From G963662905 sp963676415 (lineage in GTDB: Bacteria; Bacteroidota; Bacteroidia; Bacteroidales; WRLA01), in the NCBI GenBank assembly GCA_963676415.1, contig OY781097.1, positions 2,852,001-2,916,000 of the forward strand: a stretch of 64,000 nucleotides of DNA, read 5' to 3'. Shown in pieces: positions 21,835 through 31,793 of the stretch. The position numbers were made by a program, and so were the translations under genes. Each line of letters opens with the position of its first letter. Within the stretch, counting starts at the first letter, position 1. The notes under the pieces are model-generated. The model was not told the DNA's origin. It saw only the letters and a program-made list of their open reading frames with translations, and did no database searches.

Positions 21835-24090
21835 TTGAAAAATCACTGGTTATACATATTGCTTGTTTTGTGCATAGTATTTTTGCATCAATCTTTGTTT
21901 GCCCAAAATAAGGACTGGAAATCTGGATTGTCTGTCGGCGCCAAGATTGGAATTAATGGTCCTTTTGGGGATTTCAATTTTTTTGATTCTGAAGAAAATT
22001 ATATCAAGCCAAACACATCTGTTTTTGCTGCAAAAAAGTGGAATCATTGGCTCGAGAATCGTCTTGAATTGAACTATGGCTTGCTCGGCGGTACCAAATT
22101 ATACCCCAGGGCGGGAAAAGATCCGGTTATGGCATGGTTTGATGCAAAAGTTTATGGATTCAATATGCAGTTTAAGTGGAATATAATTCAAACTTTTGCT
22201 CTGGATGAGAGCCGGCCGTTTCATGTATATGGCATACTCGGGGCCGGTTTGTCCTTTTATGATACACAAAGAATAAGACCCTATACAATGGGAGATGATG
22301 TTACAAATGTCATAAATACCAACAACGGAACTGGTTCAATGCTGGTATTTCCGACAGGTATCGGTGTGGATTACCGTTTGAATGATAAATTTTCAGTAAT
22401 GGCAGAAGGGGTATATCAGATCCCTAACAGTGATTTGCCTGATTTGACAGTTGGCGGTTCTCAATACGATATCTATTTTAATGCATCGGCGGGAATTGCC
22501 TATAATTTAGGAACTTCTGTAAGCCATGACCTATTGGATTATCAAAAAACAGAGGGTTTGCTCTCTTATGGTGTCCCAAAGCCTGTTAAGAAAAAGGAAG
22601 AAACTGAAGATGTAGTCGTTGAAGAAGAACTTGTTGTCGAGGAGTTTGTGCCTTTTCGCGTAATTGGACCGGATATCATCGATGGAAAGGATAAGTTTAA
22701 CCTGGTTTTTGAATTGGAGTTTGAAGAAAAAATGATCAACGGAAACATCAGGATACACCACCCTGACCAGATAGAAATAGCAAATCCTGCCCTGCCTTAT
22801 GCCAATTATACACGAGGAGATTTTATAACCAATCTCAAGATTAATTTGCTCTATGTTGCCGGCATGGTCAATTTTATCGTTTCATCAACCGCTGAGCCAG
22901 TTCTTTTTACCAGGCCGATATCCGATTTTGTGATTTTTGCTGATTTAACAACCGATAAAGATGAAACATTCGTTTCACACCACCTCAATTATGTTTATTT
23001 GCCCGATAAAGGATATTATAAGCTGATGCAAAAGCAAGTGGTTGATTCTTCTCTTATTGTTGAAGATGTGGCTGTTAGCGGCAATGGTTATGAAACAGTG
23101 GATTACGAAAATGCAAATCCGGAAGATATTGCCTTTTATAGCGTGCAGGTTATGGCGCAGCGCAGACCACTAATCAGTGTTGCCAAAGCGGAGCAGATGT
23201 TTGGGTTAAACAATATTATTGAAGAGCGATTTGCCGATGGTTGGATCCGCTATCGAAGCGGGCATTTCAAGGATTTGGATGATGCGTTAAAATATCGGAA
23301 TAAGTTGCGGGCCAACAATAAAGTGAAAGGAGCTTTTGTTGTTGCTTTCGTAAAAGGTCAACGAAATGATGATCCATCCCTAAATGAAGGAAAAGTGGCA
23401 ATTAAAGCAAAAACGGATGATGGTTACCTTTTCCGGATTCAGATCCATTCTTCCCCTGAAGCGATTGCCGCACAGGATTTAACCGATGCCTACAGTCTTA
23501 CAATTCCTGTTTATGAAGAAAAAGCTGATGGGGCTTACCGTTATCTGGCAGGAAATTATAAAAATTACAACCAAGCTCAAAAAGCCCGCGATAACCTGAT
23601 TAGTTTAAACGATGTGGACGGAGCATTCGTTGTGGCATATTACAAAGGTCAGCGCCTCAATAAAATTCCATCACATCTCACAAAGCAGCCATCAAAGAAG
23701 AACGTAAAAAAGCCGGCTAAAAAACCAGAATCCAAAAAAGCACAAAATATTCCTGATGAAAAAAAGATAAAAGAAGCAAAAGAGCCTTCTGGTTCGGATA
23801 CTTCTTTTGTTAAAACAGGAAAAGAAAACGCATCAGGCAATGCGGAATACCGTATCCTGTTTAAAAAATCTGCTTTGCCTATCGCTGAATCTGAATTGAA
23901 ATCCTATTTTCAAACACCCGAAAAAATTACTTCCGAGCTCTATGGCGGTTACTATTATTATTATGTGGGTAACTTTAAAAATATTGATGTAGCTATAGGT
24001 TACCTAGAATATCTGGCAGAAAAGCTTCATCTGAAGGATGGAAAGCTCGTACGTTTTGAAAATGGTGAGCGCGTAAGTCCCCTGAATTAA
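21835..24090 (+). CDS. Outer-membrane barrel / multi-SPOR-type repeat protein
   Basis: It has 751 residues. The start is a TTG directly after the TAG of the previous gene. It is supported by a perfect signal peptide (MKNHWLYILLVLCIVFLHQ...FAQ) and by the lack of any ATG nearby. Residues 25-235 look like an outer-membrane beta-barrel (GVDYRLNDKFSVMAEGVYQI). A beta-rich middle follows, then three SPOR-like peptidoglycan-binding repeats (about 430-505, 530-605, 675-750; for example FYSVQVMAQRRPL and KDLDDALKYRNKL). The second and third are separated by a Lys/Pro-rich linker. It may tether an outer-membrane module to denuded peptidoglycan. Confidence 0.8.
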   Translation: MKNHWLYILLVLCIVFLHQSLFAQNKDWKSGLSVGAKIGINGPFGDFNFFDSEENYIKPNTSVFAAKKWNHWLENRLELNYGLLGGTKLYPRAGKDPVMAWFDAKVYGFNMQFKWNIIQTFALDESRPFHVYGILGAGLSFYDTQRIRPYTMGDDVTNVINTNNGTGSMLVFPTGIGVDYRLNDKFSVMAEGVYQIPNSDLPDLTVGGSQYDIYFNASAGIAYNLGTSVSHDLLDYQKTEGLLSYGVPKPVKKKEETEDVVVEEELVVEEFVPFRVIGPDIIDGKDKFNLVFELEFEEKMINGNIRIHHPDQIEIANPALPYANYTRGDFITNLKINLLYVAGMVNFIVSSTAEPVLFTRPISDFVIFADLTTDKDETFVSHHLNYVYLPDKGYYKLMQKQVVDSSLIVEDVAVSGNGYETVDYENANPEDIAFYSVQVMAQRRPLISVAKAEQMFGLNNIIEERFADGWIRYRSGHFKDLDDALKYRNKLRANNKVKGAFVVAFVKGQRNDDPSLNEGKVAIKAKTDDGYLFRIQIHSSPEAIAAQDLTDAYSLTIPVYEEKADGAYRYLAGNYKNYNQAQKARDNLISLNDVDGAFVVAYYKGQRLNKIPSHLTKQPSKKNVKKPAKKPESKKAQNIPDEKKIKEAKEPSGSDTSFVKTGKENASGNAEYRILFKKSALPIAESELKSYFQTPEKITSELYGGYYYYYVGNFKNIDVAIGYLEYLAEKLHLKDGKLVRFENGERVSPLN

Positions 24091-24193
24091 CTTTCTTTTT
24101 TTGTATTGAACTAAATCCGCAGCCTGATGTTAGTCTGTTATTAATTTTACTGTTTACTATTTGATTAAAATAATTCAACAAAAAAGCACTGAT

Positions 24194-24775
24194 ATGAAAC
24201 ACCTTATAGTATATGCCAATCATAGCGAATCCAGTTTTAATGGCAAAATCAAAGATGAACTTTGTGCGGCATTGCGCTCGCAGGGACATGAGACCCGTAT
24301 CCGTAATTTATACGAGCAGGATTTTTATCCCGTTTTAAAATCGGATGATCTGGCCGGGGCACATCAGGGGAAGGTACCCGAAGAGATTAAAACAGAGCAG
24401 GATCATGTGCGCTGGGCCGAAGTAATCACTTTTGTATATCCAATATGGTGGACCGGTATGCCTGCCATTATGAAAGGTTATATCGACCGTGTTTTTCTTT
24501 ATGGCTTTGCTTATCAGATGACCGAAAGTGGTGTTGATGGAATGCTGAAAGATAAAAAGGTGAGCATTATCAATACAACAGGTCAACCGCGTGATGTTTA
24601 TGAACAAAGCGGTATGTATGATGCCATGAAAAAAACTTCGGATGAAGGGATTTTTGAGTTTTGTGGCATGAAGGTTATAGACCATATTTTTTTCCCGGCT
24701 GTTCTTAGTGTCGATGATGAAACACGCAATGGATATCTGGAAAAGGTTAAGGAATTTACAAACCGAATGAAATAA
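24194..24775 (+). CDS. NAD(P)H:quinone oxidoreductase family flavoprotein (flavodoxin fold)
   Basis: It has 193 residues from the ATG at 24194, which directly precedes the flavin-binding strand MKHLIVYANHSESSFNGKI. NQO1/KefF-type signatures are visible: FVYPIWWTGMPAIMKGYIDR near residue 80 and INTTGQP near 127, the loops that hold FAD or FMN. Family members make two-electron reductions of quinones or related electrophiles, or regulate K+ efflux; the substrate here cannot be told. It stands alone with a terminator behind it. Confidence 0.9.
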   Translation: MKHLIVYANHSESSFNGKIKDELCAALRSQGHETRIRNLYEQDFYPVLKSDDLAGAHQGKVPEEIKTEQDHVRWAEVITFVYPIWWTGMPAIMKGYIDRVFLYGFAYQMTESGVDGMLKDKKVSIINTTGQPRDVYEQSGMYDAMKKTSDEGIFEFCGMKVIDHIFFPAVLSVDDETRNGYLEKVKEFTNRMK

Positions 24776-24795
24776 AGTTTGATTTCTATAAAAGC

Positions 24796-24828
24796 AAAGC
24801 TGTTTGTGTTGTGCAGGCAGCTTTTTTT
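24796..24828 (+). terminator. Rho-independent terminator
   Basis: AAAGCTG and CAGCTTT pair around a 15-base loop, with a T run, just past the flavoprotein stop. Confidence 0.65.
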
Positions 24829-24957
24829 ATGTCATTACCATAATAGTGTTCATTTGATTATAGGCTGGTGAAAACGGATATAGAATGGATTTGTAGTATT
24901 TTTAAAGTTTTGGACGAAAGAAAAGTTTTATCTTTATAGCTTAATTACAAGCTGTTT

Positions 24958-26127
24958 ATGAATAAAGGAAAACTCTTAAACGCCCTGTATCAATATTCTT
25001 TGATTTCTATCCTTTTGCTGGCCATTGCCATTAAAGGGGGCAATCTGCTGTTCCTGAACGATGAAAATGATCAGGTTTCATGCTCGTTGGAGGATATACA
25101 ACATGATTTTCCAAAGACAACAAAGCTGAACAGAGCTGCTAATGGAATTTATACGGCTTTTTCAAAGAAGGGCGAGCCGCTCGGAGATTTTATTCTGTCC
25201 CATGAATTCAGTCGAACATCGGGCTATGGTGGGCCTGTTCCTATGATCATTTTTCTTTCTGATGATCAGAATCGTGTCCGCTATATCCGTTTATTGGAAA
25301 ATAATGAATCGGAAGAATTTCTGGATCATGTTTTGCAGCAAAGATTATTGAATACCTGGGATGGGCAAAAGCTTGCGCTGATTGGGAAAATTGACTGCGA
25401 TGCAGTAACCGGAGCTACAGAAACGAGTTCTGCCATCATCAATGATATGCAAAATGTGGCCGGGCAATTTGGAAGTCTACTGCATGAGCAAAGCACAAAT
25501 AACATTATCAATCTCTTGAATATCATGCTTTTTCTGCTGGTAATTATGGCTTCGATCATTATGATTTTTCGACCTAAGTATAAACGTTTTCGTACTGTTT
25601 ACCTCATTTTGGTTTTGCTTGGCATGGGCGTGATGCTCCATAAAGTGCTTTCCACTTCTTTTTTGCATAACATCCTGATATCAGGCTTTCACTGGAAAGC
25701 CAATTCGCTGCAATTGCTGCTTTTGTTATTGGCGATATTGCTCCCTTTTCTGGGCAAAAAGCAGTATTTCTGCAATTATCTCTGTCCCATGGGCGCACTA
25801 CAGGAACTGGTAGCCAAAATAAATCCCCGAAAAAAATATCAACCTGCGCGTATTAAACTGAATGGGATCAGCCTTTCGGAAATATCATTGACACTGCTGT
25901 GGTCGGCAATTCTACTGGGTTTTACACCGGCCCTGGAAAAACTGGAGCCCTTTATGTTTTTTAGTTTCCGTGTGATTGGCTGGGGCATGGCACTTTTTGG
26001 TTTTGTAATAATCGTTCTTTCTATATTTATGAACCGCCCCTGGTGCGCCCTATGTCCAACCGGATGTTTATTGAAAAAACTTGAACCAATTAAAACAAAA
26101 AATAAACATGAAAATATCGATAAATAA
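24958..26127 (+). CDS. Membrane FMN-binding / 4Fe-4S protein of NosR-NapH type
   Basis: It has 389 residues. An N-terminal membrane helix (about 14-33) is followed by an extracytoplasmic FMN-binding domain. This carries the ApbE flavinylation motif DAVTGATET at residues 148-156, where FMN would be attached to Thr156. Four or more further helices follow. The polyferredoxin-type cysteines are CNYLCP near residue 272 and CALCPTGC near 363. The architecture moves electrons across or along the inner membrane. The terminal electron acceptor cannot be told. The stop overlaps the next gene by 20 bases. Confidence 0.88.
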   Translation: MNKGKLLNALYQYSLISILLLAIAIKGGNLLFLNDENDQVSCSLEDIQHDFPKTTKLNRAANGIYTAFSKKGEPLGDFILSHEFSRTSGYGGPVPMIIFLSDDQNRVRYIRLLENNESEEFLDHVLQQRLLNTWDGQKLALIGKIDCDAVTGATETSSAIINDMQNVAGQFGSLLHEQSTNNIINLLNIMLFLLVIMASIIMIFRPKYKRFRTVYLILVLLGMGVMLHKVLSTSFLHNILISGFHWKANSLQLLLLLLAILLPFLGKKQYFCNYLCPMGALQELVAKINPRKKYQPARIKLNGISLSEISLTLLWSAILLGFTPALEKLEPFMFFSFRVIGWGMALFGFVIIVLSIFMNRPWCALCPTGCLLKKLEPIKTKNKHENIDK

Positions 26128-26830
26128 AATATTAAACATTGTATTGGCATTGATCGTACTGGTTCTGGTGTATCAAATTCAAATACAAAAACCTGAAGAT
26201 AATACATCGCCACAAGTTGAAAAGGTGGACAGCTTATCGTATGATGCCAACACAGAGAAAGTGGATTACGGAAAGCGCCTTTTGATTTATCCAAAACCTG
26301 CTGTGGTTATCGGGTCTTATAATGCCGATAGCGTGCCCAATATTATGGCTGCATCCTGGGCTGGGGTTTGTAATTCCTATCCGCCAAAAATTGCTGTTTC
26401 TATGCGGCCGGCAACTTTGTCGTATCATAACCTTACATTAAATCAGGCTTTTACAGTTAATGTGCCCTCCACGCGTGATGTTGCTGTGGTTGATTTTGTT
26501 GGAAGGTTTTCGGGCCATGATATGAATAAATTTGAGCGCCTCGGATTAACAGCTTTGCAGGCCGATTCGGTTTATGCGCCTTATATCGCTGAATTTCCAA
26601 TCAGCATTGAATGCCGGATTACAGAGATGATTGATCTGGGCTCACACCGTCAGTTTATCGGCGAAGTGATCAATACAAAAGTAGCCGTACAGCTGGTTAC
26701 CGCCGATGGTAAAATAGATGTAAAAGCCCTGGATCCCCTGACATATACGGGCGGATACTACGGACTGGGCTCCTGGGTAGCAAAACCCGGTGAAGCGTGG
26801 AAAGTTTTTGAACAGCCTCCTAAAAGGTGA
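26108..26830 (+). CDS. Membrane-anchored flavin-reductase-like protein
   Basis: It has 240 residues from the ATG at 26108, inside the end of the previous gene. An N-terminal helix (about residues 5-25) is followed by a short linker and a flavin-reductase-like FMN-binding split-barrel domain from about residue 55. Visible motifs are PKPAVVIGSYNADSVPNIM, ASWAGVCNSYPP and FTVNVPST, then HRQFIGEV. Such domains are usually cytosolic. Here the single helix with a basic N-terminus should place the domain outside the membrane. Overlap with the flavinylated protein gene suggests that the two form one redox module. Confidence 0.85.
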   Translation: MKISINKILNIVLALIVLVLVYQIQIQKPEDNTSPQVEKVDSLSYDANTEKVDYGKRLLIYPKPAVVIGSYNADSVPNIMAASWAGVCNSYPPKIAVSMRPATLSYHNLTLNQAFTVNVPSTRDVAVVDFVGRFSGHDMNKFERLGLTALQADSVYAPYIAEFPISIECRITEMIDLGSHRQFIGEVINTKVAVQLVTADGKIDVKALDPLTYTGGYYGLGSWVAKPGEAWKVFEQPPKR

Positions 26831-26884
26831 AAAGCAGTCAACCTATTTTAGGATTAGACAACCATTACCCATTAACAATTAACC

Positions 26885-27856
26885 CTACAACATCCTCAAA
26901 ATCCCATCCAATTCCTCCATCATTTCTATTTTCCTGATTTCATTGCGTTGGCCATTTGTACTGTGTTTGATGAGCTTACGGTTTACCGGATCATAAATAA
27001 AACGCTGCACATGAAGGCTTGATCCTGTGCTCCAGACCGATATTTCAAAATAGAAAGGCTTGAAAAAATGCCTCAGGCTGATACTGAACTCCTTCTCCCG
27101 TTCATCGAAAAGCGGACTTTCGTCATTACAGCCAAAAATTGTGATTTTATCTTTTGCCTTTTTATAAATGAGATCATTTTTAAAAACCTCCTCAATATGG
27201 GCAAATCCCAATTCAATTTTGCTTGCTTCGGGTGCAATAGGGGAGAAGTTCTTAACTTTTATCGCCAACCTCAGGATATTGGCCGGACTGTCGTCATCAT
27301 CATGAAAGGTAATGCTGCTTTTGTATAAGGGCTGCTTTTTTCCGATAAAAAAATCGCGCACCATCGGGTAGGGCATAGGGAGTACACTGGTGTTTTGTCT
27401 GTAGTAAAAGCGTCCGTCTTCGAGCTGGCAGGGCTTTTTGGATGATGTTTCAATGGCAAGCAGAAAAACTGATTTGCCCTGTTCTGCTTTTAAATGGAAA
27501 ATTTTCAGATACTCAGTACTTGGTGTTGGCGTTATAACTTTGCAGATTTGTTCATGCAGCCATGTTTTATTTTTAAAAGCGGAGGGATGTAAATCGCCCA
27601 GACAAAATGTTTCCCCACGTTTGCCTTTGTGCATTTTGTACTGTTCGCGCGGACTCCCTACGATAATCAGGCCTCCGGCAGTATTGAGCATAGCGCAGCA
27701 TTCGCGGGCAAGATCGTTCATGCGTATTTCCCCGCTTTTAAATTCCAGATGTTGGTTTTCGTAGCGTGGCTCCCGAAACCAATTCTGAATATTTTCGATG
27801 GTCAGCCGGTCTTGTGGGATTCCAAATGTTTTTTCTATGATTTCAGCCTCTTTCAT
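26885..27856 (-). CDS. AlbA_2 (Schlafen AAA-4-like) domain protein
   Basis: It has 323 residues. The N-terminal domain shows the AlbA_2 pattern ENQHLEFKSGE near residue 33 and AMLNTAGGLIIVGS near 55, and FYYRQNTSVLPM near 155. The C-terminal half has no recognisable motif. AlbA_2 proteins are often called putative DNA-binding or transcriptional regulators, and some act in RNA processing or defence; no function can be assigned here. It stands alone, with no terminator of its own seen. Confidence 0.8.
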   Translation of the reverse strand: MKEAEIIEKTFGIPQDRLTIENIQNWFREPRYENQHLEFKSGEIRMNDLARECCAMLNTAGGLIIVGSPREQYKMHKGKRGETFCLGDLHPSAFKNKTWLHEQICKVITPTPSTEYLKIFHLKAEQGKSVFLLAIETSSKKPCQLEDGRFYYRQNTSVLPMPYPMVRDFFIGKKQPLYKSSITFHDDDDSPANILRLAIKVKNFSPIAPEASKIELGFAHIEEVFKNDLIYKKAKDKITIFGCNDESPLFDEREKEFSISLRHFFKPFYFEISVWSTGSSLHVQRFIYDPVNRKLIKHSTNGQRNEIRKIEMMEELDGILRML

Positions 27857-27995
27857 TGATGAAATAAAGGTAGTATTATTTTTTAATTTCCCTGAGTTGA
27901 CCAGCCGTTAACCCGCAAAGGTTTCAATATTAAATGTTTATCATTTTTTAACAAGCAGTCTGAGATGGATGAATGGAGTTACATTCATCGACATA

Positions 27996-28026
27996 AAAAA
28001 ACCGGAAAGAAGAACTCTCCGGTTTT
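27996..28026 (-). terminator. Terminator after the C10 protease gene
   Basis: On the minus strand AAAACCGGA and TCCGGTTTT pair around an 11-base loop and a T run follows, 19 bases past the stop at 28045. The rest of the gap 27857-28044 shows no gene. Confidence 0.85.
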
Positions 28027-28044
28027 CGGTAAATCTATTGGTTA

Positions 28045-31000
28045 TTAATGTTTTATAACGAAACTATCATTTACGAGACCATCTTCATGGTAGATGCGAA
28101 TGAAATACAATCCATCATGCAGTCCCTGAAGTGAGAGCGAAGCAGTGGAAGCATTCCAGTCCTGAACACTTTTCGTTATTCTGCCATCCGCTGCGTAGAT
28201 TTCCATTTTTATGATTTTTATTCCGCCACCATCAATATTCAGGATGTCCTGAGCTGGGTTGGGATAGAGCTTCAATTTTCTTGTAAATGATTCTTTTATT
28301 CCTGTGCAGACAATGAGTTCAATAGTCACATCATCACGTTTAGAGCAATTGTTTTCATTGGTCACATCTACCCAGATATCATGACTTCCCAGGCCAAAGG
28401 TATTTTTATCTACCGCCAGATAGCGGCCTGTTTCACCATTCGACCAGGCGTAAGATGCTGCTTCTCCGGCATCCAGAGTTATACTTTGGTTGTCACAAAT
28501 TACGGAATCAGGGCCAAGGTTAACTTCAGGAAGCGTATAAACTTCGATGAAAACACTGTCTTTGGCTGTATTGTTACCATCACGGACTTCTACTATGTAC
28601 CATGCTGAATTATCCGGGTTCACCAAGGGGCTGGCTTCAGTGCTTTGAAAACCTTCGGGATTTGATGTCCAGATGTATTCATAACTTCCGTCACCACCTG
28701 ATGCCGCTGCATTTAGCTGACTGTTTTCGCCTGCACAAATTGCCACTGGATCAGCACTCGCAGCTACTGCAAGCACATCGCCCTGAATCATAATAAATAC
28801 AGAATCAGCTTTGCTTTCGCATGATGTTTCACTATCAGCAACCTGAAGCCAGAACCACTGACTGCTGCTGAGTGCTACTGTTTCCGGGTTTTGAATATCC
28901 GGGTTAACCAACATATTGGCTGGTTCCCAATGGTATGTATAAGAACCGCTTGCTCCATTTGCCGATCCTTCCAGTATTGTGCTTTCTCCGGAAGCAATTT
29001 CCTGATCATCACCTGCATAGGCGACAGGTGTTTCATGTATTGTAATCACTTGCGGATCAGAAAAAGAGCCTTCACCACACATATTGGCTGCCTGGACGCG
29101 GAGTTCTACCGCACCGAAATAATCTTCGGACCAGTTGATGCTGGCGAAAGTTCCGTTACCTGAAATAATTCCGGCCTCATTCGGCAGAATTTCCCAGTTG
29201 TAGCTTTGTGCATATTCTACGGCAGCAACCGAAATGAAACTGCTGGCGCCATCCTGGCATATTTCATCAGGGGCGTTGGGCACAGGAGCCTTTCCGGGCG
29301 TTGTAAGTACGCCAATGTATTTATCCACGCTAAGCGTATCTGAATATATGCCATTGCTTACAATAAGCTCAACTTCGTAATATCCGGGACTGTCGTAGTG
29401 AATTCCGGCTGGGTTTTGTTCTGTAGATGTTGCCGGCGTACCCCCTTCAAAGTTCCATTTCCATGATGTGGGCTCTCCACGGGCATTCTCAAAGAAATTT
29501 ACATCACCGCTTTCACAGAATTCTGTTACATCCGAGTTAAAACCGGCATAAACACCCGGATCGTGTACGAGGACATCATCTACATAAATACTGTTGCCAT
29601 GGCCGTTCCATGATTCAAACATGATTTTCAGATTGGGGTTGCCGGCATATTCTGTGAGGTCGATGGTATAGCAGTTGCTTCCATAACCAACACCGCAAAA
29701 CTGATCTGCGGCATCGGGTTCAAAAAGGTAGGTGGTGGCCGGTGTTGTGGCAAAGCTTCCGTTACCATCTTCACCGTAAGCGGCAACCCGTTTCCATGTC
29801 GATCCGGCATTAGTCGAAACTTTCACAATCAGCGAATCACGGCGTGTATCATTGTAGGCAGCATAGGCATGCACGAAATCCAGGAAAAGCTGGTTGTGGC
29901 CTACTGTGTTCAATGCTGGGCTGATCAGTTGATCACGTTGCCCAATAGTAACATAGTCATAGCAATTCATCCATGCTGCACGCCTGCTGTTGCCATTGCC
30001 TGAAATTTTGTAATATCCATCCCAGCCTATCGTTCCGTCATTATTTTCAATTTCCCATTTTTCAGTAAAAGCAAAGGCCAGTTCAAAGTTTTCATAAAAT
30101 GGAATAGGATAGCCGCCTGCATATATGTATTGCTGGCGAATCATAGTGTCGGAACCATTTTGGTTGAGTGCAATCAGGCTAACGTTGTATTGACCTGCTT
30201 CATTGAAGCGCACACGTGGTTCTTCGGATGTTGAAGAAGTGCCATTCGTATAGCTGATGGAAGCAGGTTCGAAAATCCATTTATAACTGTCGGCTCCGTT
30301 TTGGCTGTAATTTCGGAATTTAACACTGGAATATTCTACATAAACAATGGTGTCTTCTGCAGCAAAATCAGCCAGGGGCAAAGCGTCGTCACTAACAGTT
30401 ATAAATCCCTGTTTCACTTCTGTTGCATTGCCGTTTACATTATATGCCTTCAGCGTTACAGAATAGGTTCCGGCGGTGTTGTATTTAATGTTTTGTGGGT
30501 TTTGCTGGCTGGAAGATGCTGGTGTGCCACCTTCAAAAGTCCATTGCCATTGGTTGGGGTTGCTTGTAGAGTGATCTTCAAAATTGATGCCTGCTCCGGT
30601 CAAAACAATATTTGCCGAGGCTTCGAAATCAACAACAGGAGCTTGTTCCGATTGGATACCAAAAACGGCAGCTTGGCTGGAGGAATAGTTGTGCGTGCCC
30701 GGATTAAGGTTGTTTAGGTAAAAATATCCGTTATACAGTCCGCCCCATCCCCAGTTGAAATGAAAATGACTTGTTTCCTGGTATCCATCCAGTACAAACG
30801 CATGGCCACCAGAACCGCTGCCGCTATAATAAATTGGTCGGCCGTTATCCAGGTCGTTGCGTACCATGTTCTCCCATTCCTCATTGCCATATGCAGATTT
30901 ACTGTGGTGCTGTGTTGTTGCAGCATCACAACGGAAATGGTCAATCAATGCGTCTGCAACATCCTGGCTGTAAGCTCCTGAACCGCCCGGGCCATACATC

Positions 31001-31764
31001 ATATCCACACTAACACCACAATGATAGCCGATTTCGGCAACTTCATCGTTATAATCGGTTACATAATCAGGCATTTGATCATAATCATAGTTTGCTGCCG
31101 TATAATTGACCGATAAAACTCCATAAGAGGAAGTATAGCTGTGGCTGCCTTCACCTTGCTGTGGCCATTTGTGGTAGCGCAGGATTTGTGCCATTGCTGT
31201 GGCCACACAACCAACGCGTGCATGACCGCATGCGCCGATATTGTCCACAGGGCACATTTCATTGTAGAAGCAATCCTGACCCCAAATAGATGTAACCAGA
31301 TGTTCTACCGAACGAACGGCTGCGCGCGACTCTTTTTCATATCTCTTCCATGCCGTGCGGGTTTTTTCTCCAGCAGGATAATTTTTAGAACGGATTTCAG
31401 CAATTTGCGCACTGTAGCTGTTCAGCCACTCTTCAATAGATGGATGCAGCTGGTGTTTTGAAAAACTGCCTTCAAACGAATATCCCAAAACAGGATAGGC
31501 ACGTTCGTCGGCACTCATCAGTACAAAGCCATTTCCATTGGATTCGTTAAAAATATAAATCGTAACCTGGCCGTCTTTTTCGATTTGGTCCACTGCATGG
31601 AAGCTAACATTATTTCTGAGGTTGATTCCTGCAGTAATGGTTCGTTCTGTAAAGAGGTTTTGGGCAACTTTCTGTGCCCTTTCCGGATTGACAAACTGAG
31701 CCCTGATGCCAGTTCCAAAGGCCAGCAGCAGGATCAGTATTGAGAAATTAATAAAATATTTCAT
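28045..31764 (-). CDS. Secreted C10-family (streptopain-like) cysteine protease with PKD, jelly-roll and T9SS sorting domains
   Basis: It has 1239 residues. A signal peptide (1-22) is followed by a SpeB-type propeptide (to about 155). The C10 peptidase has nucleophile Cys186 in ARVGCVATAMAQILRYHKWP, His321 in GGHAFVLDGY, and NWGWGG at 337-342. Then come PKD-like domains (NQWQWTFEGGTP; DSYKWIFEPASI), a cleaved-adhesin-type jelly roll from about residue 550 (PFYENFELAF... DGNGSF ... CGVGYGSNCY), more PKD or Ig-like repeats, and a T9SS C-terminal sorting domain (LYPNPAQDILNI to the end). The product should be exported, passed through T9SS and fixed to or released from the cell surface. It follows its neighbour by 29 bases. 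Confidence 0.93.
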   Translation of the reverse strand: MKYFINFSILILLLAFGTGIRAQFVNPERAQKVAQNLFTERTITAGINLRNNVSFHAVDQIEKDGQVTIYIFNESNGNGFVLMSADERAYPVLGYSFEGSFSKHQLHPSIEEWLNSYSAQIAEIRSKNYPAGEKTRTAWKRYEKESRAAVRSVEHLVTSIWGQDCFYNEMCPVDNIGACGHARVGCVATAMAQILRYHKWPQQGEGSHSYTSSYGVLSVNYTAANYDYDQMPDYVTDYNDEVAEIGYHCGVSVDMMYGPGGSGAYSQDVADALIDHFRCDAATTQHHSKSAYGNEEWENMVRNDLDNGRPIYYSGSGSGGHAFVLDGYQETSHFHFNWGWGGLYNGYFYLNNLNPGTHNYSSSQAAVFGIQSEQAPVVDFEASANIVLTGAGINFEDHSTSNPNQWQWTFEGGTPASSSQQNPQNIKYNTAGTYSVTLKAYNVNGNATEVKQGFITVSDDALPLADFAAEDTIVYVEYSSVKFRNYSQNGADSYKWIFEPASISYTNGTSSTSEEPRVRFNEAGQYNVSLIALNQNGSDTMIRQQYIYAGGYPIPFYENFELAFAFTEKWEIENNDGTIGWDGYYKISGNGNSRRAAWMNCYDYVTIGQRDQLISPALNTVGHNQLFLDFVHAYAAYNDTRRDSLIVKVSTNAGSTWKRVAAYGEDGNGSFATTPATTYLFEPDAADQFCGVGYGSNCYTIDLTEYAGNPNLKIMFESWNGHGNSIYVDDVLVHDPGVYAGFNSDVTEFCESGDVNFFENARGEPTSWKWNFEGGTPATSTEQNPAGIHYDSPGYYEVELIVSNGIYSDTLSVDKYIGVLTTPGKAPVPNAPDEICQDGASSFISVAAVEYAQSYNWEILPNEAGIISGNGTFASINWSEDYFGAVELRVQAANMCGEGSFSDPQVITIHETPVAYAGDDQEIASGESTILEGSANGASGSYTYHWEPANMLVNPDIQNPETVALSSSQWFWLQVADSETSCESKADSVFIMIQGDVLAVAASADPVAICAGENSQLNAAASGGDGSYEYIWTSNPEGFQSTEASPLVNPDNSAWYIVEVRDGNNTAKDSVFIEVYTLPEVNLGPDSVICDNQSITLDAGEAASYAWSNGETGRYLAVDKNTFGLGSHDIWVDVTNENNCSKRDDVTIELIVCTGIKESFTRKLKLYPNPAQDILNIDGGGIKIIKMEIYAADGRITKSVQDWNASTASLSLQGLHDGLYFIRIYHEDGLVNDSFVIKH

Positions 31765-31793
31765 TTTTTTTTGTTGATTAGATGGTTTGTTTT

